Assembly: GCA_026710905.1 (NCBI GenBank)
Contig: JAPOQD010000071.1
Coordinates: 1 to 44,245, forward strand
Source: Halieaceae bacterium
GTDB taxonomy: Bacteria; Pseudomonadota; Gammaproteobacteria; Pseudomonadales; Halieaceae
DNA length: 44,245 nt
Direction of reading: 5' to 3'
In this document: piece by piece, positions 33,374 to 42,207 of the stretch
Layout: every line of letters starts with the position of its first letter
Position numbering within the stretch: the first letter of the stretch is position 1
Translations under genes and position numbers: made by a program
The notes under the pieces: model-generated
Told to the model about the DNA's origin: nothing
The model's input: the letters and a program-made list of their open reading frames with translations, nothing else
Database searches by the model: none

Positions 33374-34290
33374 TGCAACTGTCTGCCCAGGGCGACATCT
33401 CCGGTAATGGTGGTGCGATTGATCAGGCGCCGAACGCCGGGCCGGGTGCCGGTGGTGCAGTGCATGGCGCGCCAGTTGTCCCACAGCACCATGTCGCCCT
33501 GCCGCCACTCGTGGAAGTAGTGAAACTCCGGTTTGCGGATGTGGTCGATCAGTTCACGCAAAAACTGGTCGGCCTGTTCGTTGTCCATTCCCGCCTTGTG
33601 CGGCTCTATCACCCGGTCGAGGAATTGCTCAACAACCTCCAGGATCTTGCGCCCGGTTATCGGATGCCGCACCACCGCGGGGTAGACCGAATCGGGGAAA
33701 TCGGGAAAGCCCATATCGGCGGGCTTCTTCGGGCTGAAAGGACCCGGCTGGTAACCTTCGGTATCGACAAAGCGCATATGCAGGCGCTGCATGTTGAAGC
33801 GGTAGACCACTTCGATTTTCTCCGCCAGCGCAAGGGTCTGCGCCGGTAGCGCCGCGCAGGCTTTTTCAAGGTCGCCAAAACCGGTCAGCCCATCCTCCTC
33901 GGCCACTATCACGGCCCGCAACACCGCGCCGTGATTGGGCTTTCCGGTATAGTGCAGGTCCATGTGCCAATCCAGCCGCCCGACGATCTCCCTACCGTGA
34001 TAAAAGGCGGTTTGTAACTTGTCTTGTTCAACCCCGTTTTCCAGTAGGAACAACTCCGGATATTCCCGTGAAGTCGAGGCCGCCAGCGGGTGCATTTCCA
34101 GTGGGCCAAAAATTCGGCTGAACGCTATCTGTTTCTCGGGGCTGATGTCTTGTCCGCGAAATAGCAGAATGCCGAACTCATAGAACAGCGCCTTCAACTG
34201 CGCCTCGACCTCCGGGGTTATCGGCCGGTCAATGTCGAAGCCAGTTACCTCGGCGCCGACATTGGCCAACGGTTTTGCCTGCAAATTCAT
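33370..34290 (-). CDS. TauD/TfdA family 2-oxoglutarate dioxygenase
   Basis: A 306-residue Fe(II)/2-oxoglutarate dioxygenase. The N-terminus is typical (GAEVTGFDIDRPI), WHMDLHYTGKPN holds the first two iron ligands (HxD), and MHCTTGTRPGVRRLINRTTI the distal His and the 2-oxoglutarate Arg. ATG 34290 is chosen; the upstream extension is read-through of the aldolase end. Family members include taurine dioxygenase, 2,4-D dioxygenase and AtsK alkylsulfatase. With three sulfotransferases and a sulfatase around, oxidative cleavage of an alkyl sulfate is a testable inference. Confidence 0.88.
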   Translation of the reverse strand: MNLQAKPLANVGAEVTGFDIDRPITPEVEAQLKALFYEFGILLFRGQDISPEKQIAFSRIFGPLEMHPLAASTSREYPELFLLENGVEQDKLQTAFYHGREIVGRLDWHMDLHYTGKPNHGAVLRAVIVAEEDGLTGFGDLEKACAALPAQTLALAEKIEVVYRFNMQRLHMRFVDTEGYQPGPFSPKKPADMGFPDFPDSVYPAVVRHPITGRKILEVVEQFLDRVIEPHKAGMDNEQADQFLRELIDHIRKPEFHYFHEWRQGDMVLWDNWRAMHCTTGTRPGVRRLINRTTITGDVALGRQLQ

Positions 34291-34303
34291 GTCAGGTGTC
34301 CAT

Positions 34304-35074
34304 TCAGTCGAGGATGGAAGGGTCGGCCCGCAATTCACGGCGTGCCATGGCTTCAAACTGGAAGGGAAAGCCGTTGGCGTCGGTGATACCCACCTGTTGC
34401 ACGATTGTGTCCGGCAGAACCACTCCGCCGCCAATGGCTTCAGCGTACCAGGCCCGCTGGGCGCGCCATTCGAGGGTCAACACCCGCAAGTGGGCCTGGC
34501 GCAAATCCTTGCCCACCACCAGGGAGCCATGGTTGGCCAGTAGCGCCCAGCCCGCATTCCCCAGGGCATCGACCGCCGCATCGGTGGCGTCATCACCTTC
34601 AAAGGTGCCGCCGTACTCATCGAACAAGGGAAGTTCACCGGGCACATGCGCGGCGGTCTGATCGACGACCGGCGGAATCCGATGAGCATTGGCCCAGATC
34701 CCACTCCAGTGGGCATGGTTGTGAATCACTACCTTGATGTCGGGGCGGCGGGCATGAATCCGCAGGTGTAAACCGATGGCCGGAGTTATATTCCAGTCAC
34801 CGTCGATGATCTCACCCTGTTCATTGAGGGTCAGAATATCGCTTGCGGTAAGTTCATCCCAAGCCAGTTCCCAGGGATTGACCAGGATGTTATTGTCGGC
34901 GTCGCGGCAAGTGATATGCCCGGCGATGTGCTCGTTCCAGCCCTCGTTGAAAATCATCCTGCACAACAGGGCGACCTGGGCCTTTTCGCTCATCTCCGGC
35001 AATAATTCACGGCGGCCGGGGCGCGGTGCAAAGTGCTGCACCATTTCCTTGTTGAGGCCTTCGTATTTTTTCAT
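34304..35074 (-). CDS. Class II aldolase/adducin family protein
   Basis: A 256-residue class II aldolase fold. HIAGHITCRDADNNILVNP is the N-terminal signature, VVIHNHAHWSGIWAN the metal HxH, and ALLANHGSLVVGKDL the third His. The catalytic Glu position is occupied by NEHIAG (GWNEHIAGH). Some members split hydroxy-acids or phosphosugars, others are uncharacterised. It leads the leftward run aldolase-TauD-quinoprotein-DUF1214 and is divergent from the SirB1-like gene across 95 bp, where its promoter must lie. Confidence 0.86.
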   Translation of the reverse strand: MKKYEGLNKEMVQHFAPRPGRRELLPEMSEKAQVALLCRMIFNEGWNEHIAGHITCRDADNNILVNPWELAWDELTASDILTLNEQGEIIDGDWNITPAIGLHLRIHARRPDIKVVIHNHAHWSGIWANAHRIPPVVDQTAAHVPGELPLFDEYGGTFEGDDATDAAVDALGNAGWALLANHGSLVVGKDLRQAHLRVLTLEWRAQRAWYAEAIGGGVVLPDTIVQQVGITDANGFPFQFEAMARRELRADPSILD

Positions 35075-35169
35075 TGTCAGCTCCGATACTCGAACCGCAA
35101 TATCAGCCGGAGTATAGTGTAGCCGCAGCTCACAAACAGTTCACCAATCTGCACCGATACGATGAAGCC

Positions 35170-35946
35170 ATGAGTCAAACACAATTGCTAAGGGAGATGA
35201 GAGAACTCATCAGCGGGGAACCTTCCGTGCTGGAAGCCGCCCTGCTGGTCACCCGAATCGTCGACCCGGACGCCAACCTGGACTGGTGCCGGGAACGCAT
35301 CGACGGCCTGGCCAGGGATCTGGATCTGGATGGCGGGAACAGCGCCACCAGTCTTTCCCAGGGGCTCAAGCAGGAAGGTTTCTCGGCTGCAGCAGACCTC
35401 TACAAATCCGAAAACAGCTCGCTGGAACATGTGCTGCGCCTCCGGAAAGGTATCCCTATCAGTCTGGCGGCGGTATTGCTCAGTATTTGCGAAAAACTGG
35501 AAGTCACCGCCCATGGGGTCAACTTCCCCAGCCACTTCCTGGTTTCCATAGAAGATACCCTGATCGACCCTCTCAACATGCAAAGCGTGACCAGGGCGGA
35601 ATGCCTGCGCTGGCTCAAGAACAGGAATTTGGAAAGTAACGGGGCCTTCAGGCCCGCCACGGTCCGGAACCTGGTAGAACGCATGCTCAACAATCTCGCT
35701 CTGCTGGCGCAAGCCAATGACGATTACCCACGTGAACTGGAGCTGAGCGATTTCAAACTCCTGGTGACATCGCAACCGTTTCCTCTCTATGTCGAGCGAG
35801 TGCGGCTGTGGCTGCGCCTGGGAGTGAACGGCATGGCCCAACACGACCTGAAAATCGCCCTGGAACTGGCCCCGGATGAAGCCACCCGAGAGAGCCTGCT
35901 ACAGGGGCTGGCCGACATCTCCGAGCGGCGCAGCGCCCTGCACTGA
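35170..35946 (+). CDS. SirB1-like transglutaminase-fold/TPR protein
   Basis: A 258-residue protein of the SirB1/Transglut_core2 family. LRKGIPISLAAVLLSI (with the family's G-x-P-I-S) and HGVNFPSHFLV (with His and a region near the putative active Cys) are the core; the C-terminal helices (AQHDLKIALELAPDEATRE) are TPR-like. ATG 35170 has no strong ribosome-binding site; a much longer frame from 35074 runs into the divergent promoter region and is rejected. The catalytic Cys of true transglutaminases is not evident. Function of the family is unsettled. Confidence 0.78.
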   Translation: MSQTQLLREMRELISGEPSVLEAALLVTRIVDPDANLDWCRERIDGLARDLDLDGGNSATSLSQGLKQEGFSAAADLYKSENSSLEHVLRLRKGIPISLAAVLLSICEKLEVTAHGVNFPSHFLVSIEDTLIDPLNMQSVTRAECLRWLKNRNLESNGAFRPATVRNLVERMLNNLALLAQANDDYPRELELSDFKLLVTSQPFPLYVERVRLWLRLGVNGMAQHDLKIALELAPDEATRESLLQGLADISERRSALH

Positions 35947-35957
35947 GAGCTTGCCTG

Positions 35958-37688
35958 CTAGCCCTGGAACGGGAAAAACACGGGAATCAGGAAAATGACG
36001 CCCAATGAGTAAACGATGGACATGGGCAGCCCTGCCCGGAAGTAGTCCCTGAACTTATAACCGCCAAGGTTTTGCACCATCAGGTTGGTGGTGTAGCCGT
36101 AGGGTGTGAGAAAGCTGGCGCTGGCGCCGTAGGCCACCGACATTATGAAGGGCATGTAGTTGAGGCCATAGCTTTCCGCCAGACCGAAGGCGATCGGGAA
36201 ACTCAGCGCGGCGGCCGCGTTGTTGGTCATTATTTCGGTCAGCAACAGGGTAAAAAAGAAAATGCCCACCAGGGCCGCATGGGGCCCCAACGCCGCCAGA
36301 TAGTGGTGGAAAGCGTCAGCGGCAATCGCGACCAGGCCGGTATTGCCGAGCGCCTGGGCCAGGCTCAGGGCCGAGGCGATGATCAGCCACAATTCAAACG
36401 GAAAGCGCCGCCGCAATTCTCCGGCGCTGACCAGCCCCATCGCCAGCATCAACAACAGCAGCAGCGCCAGCCCCTTGATCAGCGGTAGCCAACCGAGTGT
36501 CGCCAGGGCAATCACGGCGACCATGCCGAAACTGGCGGCATGATTCTGGAAAACTGTCGCCGGGCTGTTCACCACCTCGTCATTGATAATGGCAAAGTTC
36601 TTGTCCAGGTTTTTACGCTCGTGAAAATCCGGGCCGACTGCCAGCATCATGCTGTCTCCGGCCTGAATGGGGATATTGCCGAGTTTTCCGGACAGGCGCA
36701 GACCACCGCGGCGCATGCCCACCACGGCGGCATCAAACAGCGAGCGGAAACCGCTCTCCTTGAGGGTGCGCCCGGCAATGCTGGCATTGGGCATGACCAC
36801 CACCTCAATGATGTTCTGACTGAGCAATCCGGTATTCAGGGCGAACAGGGTAAGACCCTCGACCAACTCCAGCTCACCGACTTTCTTGATGTCCCCGGAA
36901 AATATCAGTTTGTCCCCCGCCTCGATCAGCTCGAGAGAACCGACCGGAGATATCAGGCGTTCGTTGCGCACGATCTCCACCAGGAACAGGTCTTCCATGT
37001 CGCGCAGCTTGTTGTCGATCACCGACCGGCCCACCAGTGGCGAGCCCGGGTCCACCTCCGCCTCGATCAGGTATTCGTTAAAATCCACGGACTCCATGCC
37101 ACGATCGGGCAACAATCTCCCGGAAACAAACAACGCCAGCATACCCAGCACGGTGACGCTGCCGCCCACCGCCAGAAAGTCGAAGAAGGCCAGGCCCTGG
37201 CCGGTGGCATCTTCGAGAAAACTGCTGACAATAAGGTTGGTTGAAGTGCCGATCAAGGTCATGGTGCCACCGAGGATGGCTGCATAGGAGAGCGGGATCA
37301 GCAGTTTGGAGGCAGGGTGATGGCGGTTGTTGCGAACCGTATTGGCCAGGGTAGCCACCACCGCGGTGTTATTGATGAAGGCCGAAAACAAGGCGGTCAC
37401 GGTTCCCAATTTGAACAGACTGGCGGCGTAACTGCGGGAAATCAGCCTCTCGGAGATGCGATTCAACCAGTTCAGCTTGGCCAGACCCACCGACACCAGG
37501 ATCAACAACAGCAAGGTGATCAGCCCGGTATTGGAGGCTTTGGAGAGGACTTCCGTGGTTTCCACCAGACCCAGAAAGTAAGCCGCCAGCATGGTGCAGC
37601 TAAAGACCCAGGCGGCCGACCAGTTGGTCAGCACCAGGCAGCCGATCAGGGACAGAAACAGCCCGGAGATGATTAGTTGATCAATCAT
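35958..37688 (-). CDS. SLC13/DASS transporter with TrkA-C domains
   Basis: A 576-residue polytopic transporter. Two blocks of hydrophobic helices flank a cytosolic middle with two RCK/TrkA-C-like domains (DPGSPLVGRSVIDNKLRDM; MPNASIAGRTLKESGFRSL). INNTAVVATLANTV, GTMTLIGTSTNLIVSS and TNNAAAALSFPIA are the SLC13 SNT-like signatures, one in each half. Proteins with this SLC13-TrkA-C-SLC13 order import anions, frequently sulfate, in algae and bacteria. Its start overlaps the stop of sulfotransferase 3 by 4 bases, consistent with supplying sulfate for PAPS. Alternative substrates are dicarboxylates or arsenite. Confidence 0.87.
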   Translation of the reverse strand: MIDQLIISGLFLSLIGCLVLTNWSAAWVFSCTMLAAYFLGLVETTEVLSKASNTGLITLLLLILVSVGLAKLNWLNRISERLISRSYAASLFKLGTVTALFSAFINNTAVVATLANTVRNNRHHPASKLLIPLSYAAILGGTMTLIGTSTNLIVSSFLEDATGQGLAFFDFLAVGGSVTVLGMLALFVSGRLLPDRGMESVDFNEYLIEAEVDPGSPLVGRSVIDNKLRDMEDLFLVEIVRNERLISPVGSLELIEAGDKLIFSGDIKKVGELELVEGLTLFALNTGLLSQNIIEVVVMPNASIAGRTLKESGFRSLFDAAVVGMRRGGLRLSGKLGNIPIQAGDSMMLAVGPDFHERKNLDKNFAIINDEVVNSPATVFQNHAASFGMVAVIALATLGWLPLIKGLALLLLLMLAMGLVSAGELRRRFPFELWLIIASALSLAQALGNTGLVAIAADAFHHYLAALGPHAALVGIFFFTLLLTEIMTNNAAAALSFPIAFGLAESYGLNYMPFIMSVAYGASASFLTPYGYTTNLMVQNLGGYKFRDYFRAGLPMSIVYSLGVIFLIPVFFPFQG

Positions 37689-38941
37689 GAATTTTCTGCT
37701 TCCCGCTGCACCGGGAAGGCATTCGTGTAGTAGGAGAACTGCCGGTACAGGTCCTCCCGCCGGATCCCGAATTGCCCTTCCAGGTCATACCGCACCTTGC
37801 CGGACCGGCCACGCGGATGGGTGGCGATGTAGTGTTCAATGGCGGCGCGGGAGGCCGCGTCAAGACCGATCCCGGCGAGTTCATAGATTTCAGCCAGGAT
37901 GGCCAGGTCATTGGCCATGAAGTCCTGGAACTGGACATGCCGGGTTCGCTCCTCGGGGAGTACCGCCACATCGCGCACCAGACCCTGTAAAAGAGAATCC
38001 TGAATGCTCCGCGCGTGCGCCGCGATGTCCTCAAGATCTACCGGCTCCATGCGCATACGCGCGGAATACGCCGTCAGGCTGATCCAACTGGTAAAGATGG
38101 AAACCGGGTCCCGGTGGGTCACCACATACGTGGCATCGGGAAAGGTTTCGGTGAGTTCCGGTAAAAATGCCAGGTGCTGTGGGCTTTTCAGCACCCACTG
38201 TTGCGGACCCCGCAACCACTGCAGGGCCTTCAGCACCCGTTTCAGAAATTGATAATGTTCGAGCCTGCGGTTGACCAGATACCAATCAAACCACCCCGGC
38301 ACATGCACCACCGTGGCGCACAGCATGCTGCTGAAGTCCAGCCACTGTAATTCAACCTCTTCGTGAATACTCTCCACCTGAAGGTCGTGCATGCTGCTGA
38401 ACAGGGGCATGATGGCATTGACGTTTTCAAGCTGAGCAGCGCAGTTCTGGCGGCGCTGGTCAGCCACCTCCCCCAGCCTGGCGGCCCGGCTGGGAATCGG
38501 TTCCAGGGATTCCCAATAGCGCAGTGATCGCAAGCGCGTGTCCGCGGCGATCAGGTTCAACATGTTGGTGGTGCCCGAGCGTGGCAAGCCGGCAATGATC
38601 AGCGGGCGTTTGATCTCCACCTGGTCAATTTCGGGATGGGCGGCGTACAGGGCCTCCAGCCGGCTGCGCTGCACCAGGGCGGTGACGATGAAGTTCAGCG
38701 TGGTCATCCTGCCCATGGGGCTGAGATTTTTTACGCCGTTCACGGCATCGATATAGAAGCCCATGCGGCGCAGGAAACCGGGCTCTTCGTACAGAGGCGC
38801 GTCGCACTGCGAACGGGCGCTGGAGATGACCGCTTCGCTACTGATCTCCAGCGGCAGTTCCGCCACGGCAGCCAGTATTTCCCGCGCCTGTGGGGTGTGC
38901 CTTGGCTCGGTCAGATCGTCTAGAATAATGGCGCCGGACAT
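37685..38941 (-). CDS. PAPS-dependent sulfotransferase family protein 3
   Basis: A 418-residue sulfotransferase. LIIAGLPRSGTTNMLNLI (about residues 114-131) is the phosphosulfate loop, WVLKSPQHLAFLPEL a conserved core helix, and YVVTHRDPVSIFTSWI the 3'-phosphate site. Long N-terminal and mid helical extensions distinguish it from copies 1 and 2; it is closer to copy 1 in motif form. It lies 36 bp downstream of lipA and overlaps the transporter start, so the order is lipA-sulfotransferase-SLC13. No signal peptide. Confidence 0.88.
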   Translation of the reverse strand: MSGAIILDDLTEPRHTPQAREILAAVAELPLEISSEAVISSARSQCDAPLYEEPGFLRRMGFYIDAVNGVKNLSPMGRMTTLNFIVTALVQRSRLEALYAAHPEIDQVEIKRPLIIAGLPRSGTTNMLNLIAADTRLRSLRYWESLEPIPSRAARLGEVADQRRQNCAAQLENVNAIMPLFSSMHDLQVESIHEEVELQWLDFSSMLCATVVHVPGWFDWYLVNRRLEHYQFLKRVLKALQWLRGPQQWVLKSPQHLAFLPELTETFPDATYVVTHRDPVSIFTSWISLTAYSARMRMEPVDLEDIAAHARSIQDSLLQGLVRDVAVLPEERTRHVQFQDFMANDLAILAEIYELAGIGLDAASRAAIEHYIATHPRGRSGKVRYDLEGQFGIRREDLYRQFSYYTNAFPVQREAENS

Positions 38942-38977
38942 CGTGTATTTTTCCTGTCAGCCGCTGGCCCGCAGGCC

Positions 38978-40003
38978 TCAGGCCGACAGATTCAACGCGG
39001 GGATACGCGAGCCGCCAGCCAGGGCAGGGTCGAACCCGGGGGCAAGGCGCTCCAGCAAGCGATCGGCCCGATAACTGGAACGCACCAGGGGGCCGGAGGC
39101 GACTTCAACGAAGCCCAGTTCCAGACCCGATTCCCGCCAGGCGTCGAATTCATCGGGAGGGACCCAACGCGCCACCGGCAGATGGTTCCTGGTCGGGCGC
39201 AGATATTGGCCGAGAGTGAGAACATCCACGTCGTTGCGGCGCAAATCTTCCATGGTTTGGCGAATTTCCGCATCGGTTTCGCCCAACCCCAGCATGAGGC
39301 TGGATTTGGTGAGCAGCCGCGGCTGGCGCTGCTTGCCATACGCCAGTACATCCAGGGTCTGTTGATACCCGGCGCGCGGGTCGCGCACCCGCCGGGTCAA
39401 TCTGGCCACGGTCTCCACATTCTGGGCAAAGACCTGTATACCGGAATCCACCACCGTGGCCACCGCCGCCTCACTGCCGCAAAAATCCGGTGTGAGAGCC
39501 TCCACCACGGTATCCGGATTGGCCTTGCGGATAGCGCGCACGCAGGCAGCGTAGTGGGCGGCGCCGCCATCGGCGAGGTCGTCCCGGTCCACCGAGGTCA
39601 GCACCACGTAGCGCAGCTTCATCAACTGCACCGAGCGGGCGCAATTGGCCGGCTCCGACGGGTCCAGCCAGCCCCCGGGATTGCCGGTATCCACCGCACA
39701 GAAACGGCAGGCCCTGGTGCATACGGCGCCCATCAGCATGATGGTGGCGGTGCCGTTGCTCCAGCATTCACTCATATTGGGGCAATGGCTTTCCTCGCAG
39801 ACAGTCGCCAGACGATGCTCGCGCACGGTGTCCAGCACCGCCTGGAAGCTGGCGCCGCGCTGCATGCGCAAACGCAGCCAGGGTGGCTTGCGTTGCGAGG
39901 CGATGGCGCTGTCGGGATTTTTCCTGATGCCGTCCTTGATCGCGGAAAACCCTCTGCCGGTGTCGAATTTGCTGCCGCTTTGGGGCTTCTGGGAGTTGTA
40001 CAT
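38978..40003 (-). CDS. lipA: Lipoyl synthase
   Basis: A 341-residue radical SAM enzyme inserting two sulfur atoms into octanoyl-lipoyl domains. The auxiliary cluster is [12 protein letters not shown], the SAM cluster CTRACRFC, and the C-terminal RSSY Ser ligand is present in LVRSSYRAD. Length and order are normal. ATG 40003 is chosen, with a GTG two codons before. The usual partner lipB is absent; two genes for a sulfotransferase and an anion transporter follow, an unusual operon context for this housekeeping gene. Confidence 0.95.
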   Translation of the reverse strand: MYNSQKPQSGSKFDTGRGFSAIKDGIRKNPDSAIASQRKPPWLRLRMQRGASFQAVLDTVREHRLATVCEESHCPNMSECWSNGTATIMLMGAVCTRACRFCAVDTGNPGGWLDPSEPANCARSVQLMKLRYVVLTSVDRDDLADGGAAHYAACVRAIRKANPDTVVEALTPDFCGSEAAVATVVDSGIQVFAQNVETVARLTRRVRDPRAGYQQTLDVLAYGKQRQPRLLTKSSLMLGLGETDAEIRQTMEDLRRNDVDVLTLGQYLRPTRNHLPVARWVPPDEFDAWRESGLELGFVEVASGPLVRSSYRADRLLERLAPGFDPALAGGSRIPALNLSA

Positions 40004-40161
40004 ACGCACATTTTACACTGTCTTTCGGCAGTGGCTGCAATTTTACTTCCTTTACATCCGATTCTTCGTCATACAAGGGCAAACCATAGTGGGCCGAGCC
40101 GGAGTTGGTTTAGCCCAGGAGGTCTGTAAGTATAGGAAGATTAGCGTGTTTATCCATTTTC

Positions 40162-40187
40162 CCTAACTTTCCTAACTTTGCTATACT
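40162..40187 (+). promoter_or_regulatory. Promoter with tandem CCTAACTTT for the AAA gene
   Basis: TATACT (40182-40187) is a near-consensus -10 placed 6 bases before ATG 40194, so transcription should begin at or next to the start codon (leaderless mRNA). Just upstream CCTAACTTT is repeated in tandem (40162-40170 and 40171-40179), a possible regulator site, and no strong -35 is seen. Confidence 0.55.
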
Positions 40188-40193
40188 CGACTC

Positions 40194-41387
40194 ATGGACC
40201 CGATTCTGAATCCCTACTCGCCTGGCGCCGGCACCCCTCCCCCCGAGCTTGCCGGCCGGGATGAGATTCGTGAGCGAGCACGAATTGCGATGGAGCGCAT
40301 CCGCCTGGGAAAACCCGCCAAGAGCGTCTTGATGGTAGGCTTGCGAGGTGTAGGGAAAACCGTTTTGCTCGACAAGATTCGCGGGGACGCTGAATCCAGA
40401 GGGTTTTACACACTTCATATTGAAGCGCCCGAGTCAAGATCACTCCCGGCGCTATTGGCGCCACAACTCCGTCTGACACTCTTGAAGCTCTGTAGAGTGG
40501 AGCAAGCAAAGGACTTGGCCGAAAGAGGGCTACGAGCACTCGCAGGATTTGTGGAAGCGCTCAAATTGAAATATCGGGATATAGAAGTGGGTTTCGATTT
40601 CGATTCCGAACCCGGTCTCGCCGACAATGGCGATTTGGAACAGGACTTGCCGGCTTTACTGGAAACAGTGGGAGCCGCCGCCCAAGCCGCCGAGGTTGCC
40701 CTGGTGATGTTTATCGACGAATTGCAATATGTTGAGGAGGAACAGCTTGCGATTCTGATCAGCGCGCTGCATCGCTGTGCACGGCAACAGCTTCCGATTA
40801 CCTTGATCGGCGCCGGGCTTCCCCAGTTGCGGGGAAGGATGGGCAAGGCAAAATCCTACGCGGAACGTTTATTCGAGTTTCCGGTAGTAGGTGCTCTCGA
40901 CAAGGAATCAGCTACAGTGGCGATTGTTCGGCCAGCAGAGGCGGAGGACGTAAAAATTGCCGCCGATGCCGTTGCCGAAATTATCCAACGAACCAAAGGC
41001 TATCCCTATTTTCTTCAGGAATGGAGTAAGCATGCCTGGGATTGCGCAGAGAATTCCCCCATCACTTTCTCCGATGTGGACAAGGCCTCCGTTGTGGCGG
41101 TCGCCGCTCTGGACGACAGTTTTTTCCGTGTTCGATTTGATCGGCTCACGCCATCCGAGAAAAAATACCTTCGTGCAATGGCGGACCTTGGGCCGGGGCC
41201 ACATCGGTCCGGCGATATAGCGGAACGGCTAGGCCGGCATGTTCGCAATGTTGCACCGGTAAGAAACAACCTGATCAAAAATGGAATGATTTGGAGTCCG
41301 AATCACGGTGACACGGGATTTACGGTGCCGTTGTTTGACCAGTTCATGCAGCGAATCATGCCCGGTACTGATTGGGAGGACAGCTAA
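40194..41387 (+). CDS. AAA ATPase-family ATP-binding protein
   Basis: A 397-residue STAND/ORC-like ATPase. Walker A is LMVGLRGVGKTVLL (residues 46-59) and Walker B MFIDELQYVEEEQ (about 179-191), followed by sensor-like ITLIGAGLPQLRG. A C-terminal winged-helix-like end reads KYLRAMADLGPGPHRSGDIA and VAPVRNNLIKNGMI. Genes of this type act as orphan ATPases and may regulate or defend; no effector partner is fused or adjacent. It is AT-richer than its neighbours and next to an S24 remnant, suggesting horizontal arrival. Confidence 0.85.
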   Translation: MDPILNPYSPGAGTPPPELAGRDEIRERARIAMERIRLGKPAKSVLMVGLRGVGKTVLLDKIRGDAESRGFYTLHIEAPESRSLPALLAPQLRLTLLKLCRVEQAKDLAERGLRALAGFVEALKLKYRDIEVGFDFDSEPGLADNGDLEQDLPALLETVGAAAQAAEVALVMFIDELQYVEEEQLAILISALHRCARQQLPITLIGAGLPQLRGRMGKAKSYAERLFEFPVVGALDKESATVAIVRPAEAEDVKIAADAVAEIIQRTKGYPYFLQEWSKHAWDCAENSPITFSDVDKASVVAVAALDDSFFRVRFDRLTPSEKKYLRAMADLGPGPHRSGDIAERLGRHVRNVAPVRNNLIKNGMIWSPNHGDTGFTVPLFDQFMQRIMPGTDWEDS

Positions 41388-41469
41388 GCCGTGTGCATCT
41401 CCAGCAAGGAATGCGGATAGAAACATCGCGCAGGGCTGAGACGACAGCGTTACGAGCCGCGAGTATTAC

Positions 41470-41721
41470 TCACTTTCCCCCGCCGAGAACCTCTACGGCC
41501 TCGGCGATTACCTGCAATGATCCCTCTTCCACGCCGGTCAGGACAATCGGCTCGAAATCAGGGTTGACGGGTTTGAGTATGATCTTCGAATGCCGCCACG
41601 AATCTCCGTCTCCCGATTTTTCGCTCTGGTAACGTTTAACGGTGTAACGCTCGCCACTCTCGGGGTCGGCGGCAGTTGCAGGAATGCCTGTATAAGGTTT
41701 TGCGGGTAACCGAGTATTTGC
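41470..41721 (-). pseudogene. S24/LexA-type peptidase C-terminal remnant
   Basis: The frame 41721-41470 is open for 83 codons without a start and matches the C-terminus of S24-like repressors or proteases: [20 protein letters not shown], then [20 protein letters not shown], then [13 protein letters not shown]. The usual N-terminal DNA-binding part and the catalytic Ser region are absent, and a TAG at 41722-41724 closes the frame upstream. The zinc-ribbon gene begins just beyond. It is a 5'-truncated fragment in the region 41388-41768, which holds nothing else coding. Confidence 0.62.
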
Positions 41722-41768
41722 CTATACTCCCTGCGGTCGCCAATTCCACCAACAGACTGGAACAAGCA

Positions 41769-42173
41769 ATGAGATACAACCCGGATCAACACGTGCTGCA
41801 ATGTCCAAAGTGCAGGGACGGGATGGAAGAAGTGACCTACGGCAATCTCACCATAGACCGCTGCACCGGCTGCAAGGGCCTCTGGTTTGACAGTGGCGAG
41901 GCGGAGGCGCTGAGGAACCGATGGATGGCGGAAGTACTGGACACCGGCGATCCGAAGGTCGGAAGGAAGTGGAACAAGGTTGGCGATGTGGACTGCCCGC
42001 GCTGCGGAGACCGTATGGAGCAGACCACCGACCCGAGCCAGATTCACATCTGGTACGAACTCTGCAACAAGCATGGCATCTTCATGGATGCCGGCGAATT
42101 CACCGATTTCAAGTACGACACCCTGGTAGACCGGCTGCGCGGCCTGCTGGCGGGAAAACGCCCGCCGGGTTGA
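41769..42173 (+). CDS. TFIIB-type zinc-ribbon domain protein
   Basis: A 134-residue protein with two zinc-ribbon-like Cys pairs: LQCPKCRDGMEEVTYGN then IDRCTGCKGLWFDSGEAEAL (the zf-TFIIB module with WFDxGE), and VDCPRCGDRM followed by ELCNKHGIFMDAGEFTDF, a partly degraded second copy. The family is of unknown role, possibly nucleic-acid or protein binding. ATG 41769 has a GGAA element upstream; the longer frame from 41676 lies over the S24 remnant. Confidence 0.83.
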   Translation: MRYNPDQHVLQCPKCRDGMEEVTYGNLTIDRCTGCKGLWFDSGEAEALRNRWMAEVLDTGDPKVGRKWNKVGDVDCPRCGDRMEQTTDPSQIHIWYELCNKHGIFMDAGEFTDFKYDTLVDRLRGLLAGKRPPG

Positions 42174-42207
42174 CCTTCCGGCTTTCCCTGGCTGCCAGTC
42201 TGCCAGG

